Positions 61,656-64,000 of a stretch of DNA of 64,000 nt are shown here, piece by piece. The notes below the pieces were generated by a model. It did no database searches. It saw only the letters and a list, made by a program, of their open reading frames with translations, and was not told the origin of the DNA. Both the position numbers and the translations under genes were made by a program. Origin of the DNA: JADHTT01 sp964633845. GTDB lineage: Bacteria; Campylobacterota; Campylobacteria; Campylobacterales; Arcobacteraceae. The stretch covers positions 10,545 to 74,544 of the forward strand of contig CAZWLA010000003.1 of NCBI GenBank assembly GCA_964633845.1, in the 5' to 3' direction. Numbering within the stretch: position 1 is the stretch's first letter; the number at the start of each line of letters is the position of its first letter.

Positions 61656-62632
61656 ATCAAGAAATTAAAAATGATTTCGAAAATATTTTTTCAAATACAT
61701 GGAGTGAAGAAAAATCAAAACAGTATTTAATAGATATTTACAAAAGTGGAGAAACAGCCCAGCAAATTGCTGCTGCTGCTGATGTAATGAGATCACATAG
61801 TGTAAAGCTTCCAATTAATGATGAGTTAAAAGTTCAGCTTGTAGATAACTGTGGTACGGGTGGAGATAAAAGTAATAGTTTTAATGTATCGACAACTGTA
61901 TCTATTCTTTTAGCTGCTTGTGGATCTAAAGTAGCTAAGCATGGAAATAGAAGTATTACTAGTAAAAGTGGTAGTGCTGATATGCTTGAATCACTTGGTG
62001 TAAATCTTAATTTGGATATAGCTAGTCAAGTAAAGATGCTAGAAAAAAGTGGATTTGTATTTATGTTTGCAGTTAATCATCATCCTGCAATGAAGTATAT
62101 AATGCCAATTAGAAAATCTTTAGATCATAGAACAATATTTAATATACTTGGACCACTTACTAATCCAGCAGGTGTACAAAAACAGCTTATAGGTGTATTT
62201 GATAAGTCATTTGTATCAAAAATTGCAAAAGCTTTACAGATAATTGATACTAAAAAAGCTTTAGTTGTTAGTGCTGCTGATGGTATGGATGAGATTAGTA
62301 TTAGTGATGTAACTTATGCTACAAGCTTAGAAGATGGAGAACTAAAAGATTTTATTATAGATCCAAGAGAGTTTGGATTAAAACTATATGAAAAAAAAGA
62401 TATTGAAGGTGGGGATGCTAATTTTAATGCTAATATCACAAAAGATATATTATCTAACAAAATAGATGGAGCAAAACTTGATATAGTGCTTATTAATACA
62501 GCTGCAGCTTTATGGGTAGATGGTAAAGTTCATAGTATTAAAGATGGTATAAGTATGGCACAAGATGCTATAGTATCTGGAAAAGCAAAAGAAAAGTTAG
62601 AAGAGATTATTAAAGTAAGTAATGATATCTAA
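61640..62632 (+). CDS. trpD: Anthranilate phosphoribosyltransferase
   Basis: The second step of tryptophan synthesis. The 330-residue protein has the PRPP loop NCGTGGDKSNSFNVST, HGNRSITSKSGSADMLE and HPAMKYIMPIRKSL. A strong AAGGGGAG box lies in the S4 gene. It is away from trpF and other trp genes; tsaE overlaps it by 11 bases. Confidence 0.96.
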   Translation: MSNQIDQEIKNDFENIFSNTWSEEKSKQYLIDIYKSGETAQQIAAAADVMRSHSVKLPINDELKVQLVDNCGTGGDKSNSFNVSTTVSILLAACGSKVAKHGNRSITSKSGSADMLESLGVNLNLDIASQVKMLEKSGFVFMFAVNHHPAMKYIMPIRKSLDHRTIFNILGPLTNPAGVQKQLIGVFDKSFVSKIAKALQIIDTKKALVVSAADGMDEISISDVTYATSLEDGELKDFIIDPREFGLKLYEKKDIEGGDANFNANITKDILSNKIDGAKLDIVLINTAAALWVDGKVHSIKDGISMAQDAIVSGKAKEKLEEIIKVSNDI

Positions 62633-63023
62633 TTTAGATAATATCAGTAGCGTAGTAGATAGTTTAAAATTTAATATATCAAATCAAGATGTAGTTGTTT
62701 TACTTCAAGGTGATCTTGCTGCTGGTAAAACAACATTTGTAAAAAACTATGTAAAGTCATTAGGTCTTAGTGATGAAGTTACAAGTCCTACATTTTCACT
62801 TCAAAGTATATATGATGATAAAATATATCACTATGATGTATATAATAAAACTATGAAAGAATTTGTTGCATTAGGGCTTTTAGAAGAGTTTGAAAAACCT
62901 GGTATCCATTTTGTAGAGTGGGGCGATGATACTTTATTAAATCTTTTGGAAGAATATGGATTTAATACTAAAGTAGTTAAAATAAAAAAGAAAGATAATA
63001 AAAGGGAATACATAATAGTATGA
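62622..63023 (+). CDS. tsaE: tRNA t6A biosynthesis ATPase TsaE
   Basis: The 133-residue P-loop protein helps assemble threonylcarbamoyl on A37 of tRNA. Walker A is GDLAAGKTTF, followed by SPTFSLQSIY, YHYDVYNK and VEWGD, the family set. It overlaps trpD upstream and lptB downstream by a few bases. Confidence 0.95.
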   Translation: MISNLDNISSVVDSLKFNISNQDVVVLLQGDLAAGKTTFVKNYVKSLGLSDEVTSPTFSLQSIYDDKIYHYDVYNKTMKEFVALGLLEEFEKPGIHFVEWGDDTLLNLLEEYGFNTKVVKIKKKDNKREYIIV

Positions 63024-63745
63024 GCCATAAACTAGAGATTAAAAATATTACAAAAACTATCAAAAGTACACAAATTCTTTATGGTGTAGGTTTAGAGATA
63101 CAAAGTGGTGAGATAGTAGGGCTTCTAGGACCCAATGGTGCTGGTAAAACTACTACATTTTATACTATATGTGGACTTATTCCACCATCTAGTGGTGAGG
63201 TTTTATTTAATGGTCAGGATATTACGAGTTTGCCATTGCATAAACGAGCACTTATGGGAGTAGGGTACTTACCACAAGAATCATCAATTTTTAAAGATTT
63301 AACTGTGGAAGAAAATCTAATGTTAGCAGCAGAAATATCAATAGATGATAAAAAAGAGAGATATAGAAGAGTAGAAGAGTTACTTGAGATATTTAATATT
63401 GAGCCAATTAGGCAAAGAAAAGGGGTAAGTTTAAGTGGTGGAGAGAGAAGACGAACCGAAATAGCACGAGCTTTAGTTTCTAAGCCAAAATTTTTATTAC
63501 TTGATGAACCATTTGCAGGTGTTGATCCCATAGCAGTAAAAGATATTCAAGGTATAATTCATCAGTTAACAACTATTGGAATAGGTGTACTTATTACGGA
63601 TCACAATGTAAGAGAAACACTAGAGATATGTGATAGAGCATATGTTATTAAAAGTGGTGCAGTATTAGCATCTGGTACTAGTGAGTCTATTAAAAATGAT
63701 CCAATAGTAAGAGAACACTATCTTGGAGAAGATTTTAGCTTTTAG
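63020..63745 (+). CDS. lptB: Lipopolysaccharide export ATPase LptB
   Basis: This ABC ATPase powers LPS extraction from the inner membrane with LptF, LptG and LptC. The 241-residue protein has Walker A GPNGAGKTT, the Q-loop region GYLPQESSIF, signature LSGGERRR and Walker B LLLDEPFAGVDP. It overlaps tsaE by four bases (ATGA). Confidence 0.96.
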   Translation: MSHKLEIKNITKTIKSTQILYGVGLEIQSGEIVGLLGPNGAGKTTTFYTICGLIPPSSGEVLFNGQDITSLPLHKRALMGVGYLPQESSIFKDLTVEENLMLAAEISIDDKKERYRRVEELLEIFNIEPIRQRKGVSLSGGERRRTEIARALVSKPKFLLLDEPFAGVDPIAVKDIQGIIHQLTTIGIGVLITDHNVRETLEICDRAYVIKSGAVLASGTSESIKNDPIVREHYLGEDFSF

Positions 63746-63847
63746 TGTTATTTTTGAAAACTACTTTAAAAATGAATTCTCATCACAGCTACTTTGCAAA
63801 ACTGTAGGTAGTGTAAAACTAACTGTGTAAATCTAAAAATTTGATTT

Positions 63848-63861
63848 ATTAGATACAATAA
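63848..63861 (+). promoter_or_regulatory. Promoter -10 region of the small frame at 63894
   Basis: TTAGATACAATAAA contains TACAAT at 63854-63859, about 35 bases before the ATG, again in the TAGATA-AAT form. Confidence 0.4.
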
Positions 63862-63893
63862 ATATCTAGTAAATTTTATTGAAGGATTTACAA

Positions 63894-63998
63894 ATGAATA
63901 TTTTAAATAAAGAAGAGTTACGAAGAAAAATAAGAGAAGGCGAAGAGGTATGTTTATCAAATAAGAAGCTCTTTACGTTATGTATCATGGAAAGATAG
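63894..63998 (+). CDS. Short frame of unknown function at the window end
   Basis: ATG 63894 has GAAGGA eight bases before it and a promoter-like -10 upstream. The frame of 34 residues (MNILNKEELRRKIREGEEVC...) stops at 63998, two bases from the end. Good start signals with such a short product suggest either a small protein or a frameshifted longer gene. I do not recognise it. Confidence 0.35.
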   Translation: MNILNKEELRRKIREGEEVCLSNKKLFTLCIMER

Positions 63999-64000
63999 AA

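Noticed and set aside
63766..63960. Minus-strand frame near the window end
   Set aside because: Low-complexity composition, no ribosome site, and it overlaps a promoter-like region and the plus-strand start.
1..64000. tRNA, rRNA or CRISPR
   Set aside because: No T-loop (GGTTCRANTC-like) with matching cloverleaf, no rRNA segments and no regularly spaced short repeats were noticed on reading; a tRNAscan run would be decisive.

Overview
The window is AT-rich, densely coded chromosomal DNA, most likely from a member of the Arcobacteraceae (Campylobacterota). Supporting signs are a voltage-gated sodium channel that closely resembles NavAb of Arcobacter butzleri, the short Helicobacter-type pimeloyl-ACP methyl ester esterase BioV, a fused cytochrome c synthetase CcsBA, a dnaJ-like/hspR pair under a HAIR-type inverted repeat, and extended -10 promoters of the TTTGnTATAAT kind. 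I saw no rRNA, tRNA or CRISPR array. A 100-base run of N at 12685-12784 is a scaffold gap, and its two flanks share a 10-base end.

Layout. 1-4.0 kb: cell-wall genes, with a partial ftsI-type gene divergent from ftsW, then murG, convergent with plsC. 4.0-12.2 kb: a long leftward run (SH3 membrane protein, purQ-purS-purC, ctpA, hisA, hisH, comF, yeiH-like, sodium channel). 12.2-14.3 kb: a type II restriction-modification pair interrupted by the assembly gap. 14.4-19.1 kb: lepA, a DsrE-like protein, rpe-trpF-exonuclease and a lipoprotein. 19.3-25.6 kb: cmoB and two chemoreceptors whose last 914 bases are identical, with a decayed cmoB copy between them and a G9 tract upstream of the first. 25.7-30.1 kb: rhodanese, ccsBA and a dipeptidase.

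30.1-42.4 kb is leftward. It holds a secreted nuclease-like protein, a cation exchanger, ybeY, radA, a gamma carbonic anhydrase-like protein, and then the most unusual block: a modular M14 carboxypeptidase, an ATP-grasp ligase with a C-terminal helix-hairpin-helix tail, a second RimK-like ATP-grasp ligase and an M20/CPG2-like peptidase, next to argG. I infer a system that makes and hydrolyses amide-linked amino acid conjugates; its substrate is unknown.

42.5-50.5 kb is a tightly overlapping rightward series: aroB, an MscS channel, mtaB, an FtsH paralog that has lost its zinc-protease motif, bioV and glyS with an unusual membrane-segment extension. 50.6-51.9 kb is accessory or decayed sequence: a MNT/HEPN toxin-antitoxin pair and a broken YqiA-like esterase. 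52-63.8 kb returns to housekeeping genes: a MnmC-like oxidoreductase, malic enzyme, purU, trmL, cbpA-hspR, carB, a Sua5-like protein, an S4 protein, trpD, tsaE and lptB.

The genes are mostly biosynthetic (purine, histidine, tryptophan, arginine, pyrimidine, biotin, shikimate), tRNA-modifying and envelope-related. Overlapping stop and start codons suggest translational coupling in most operons.
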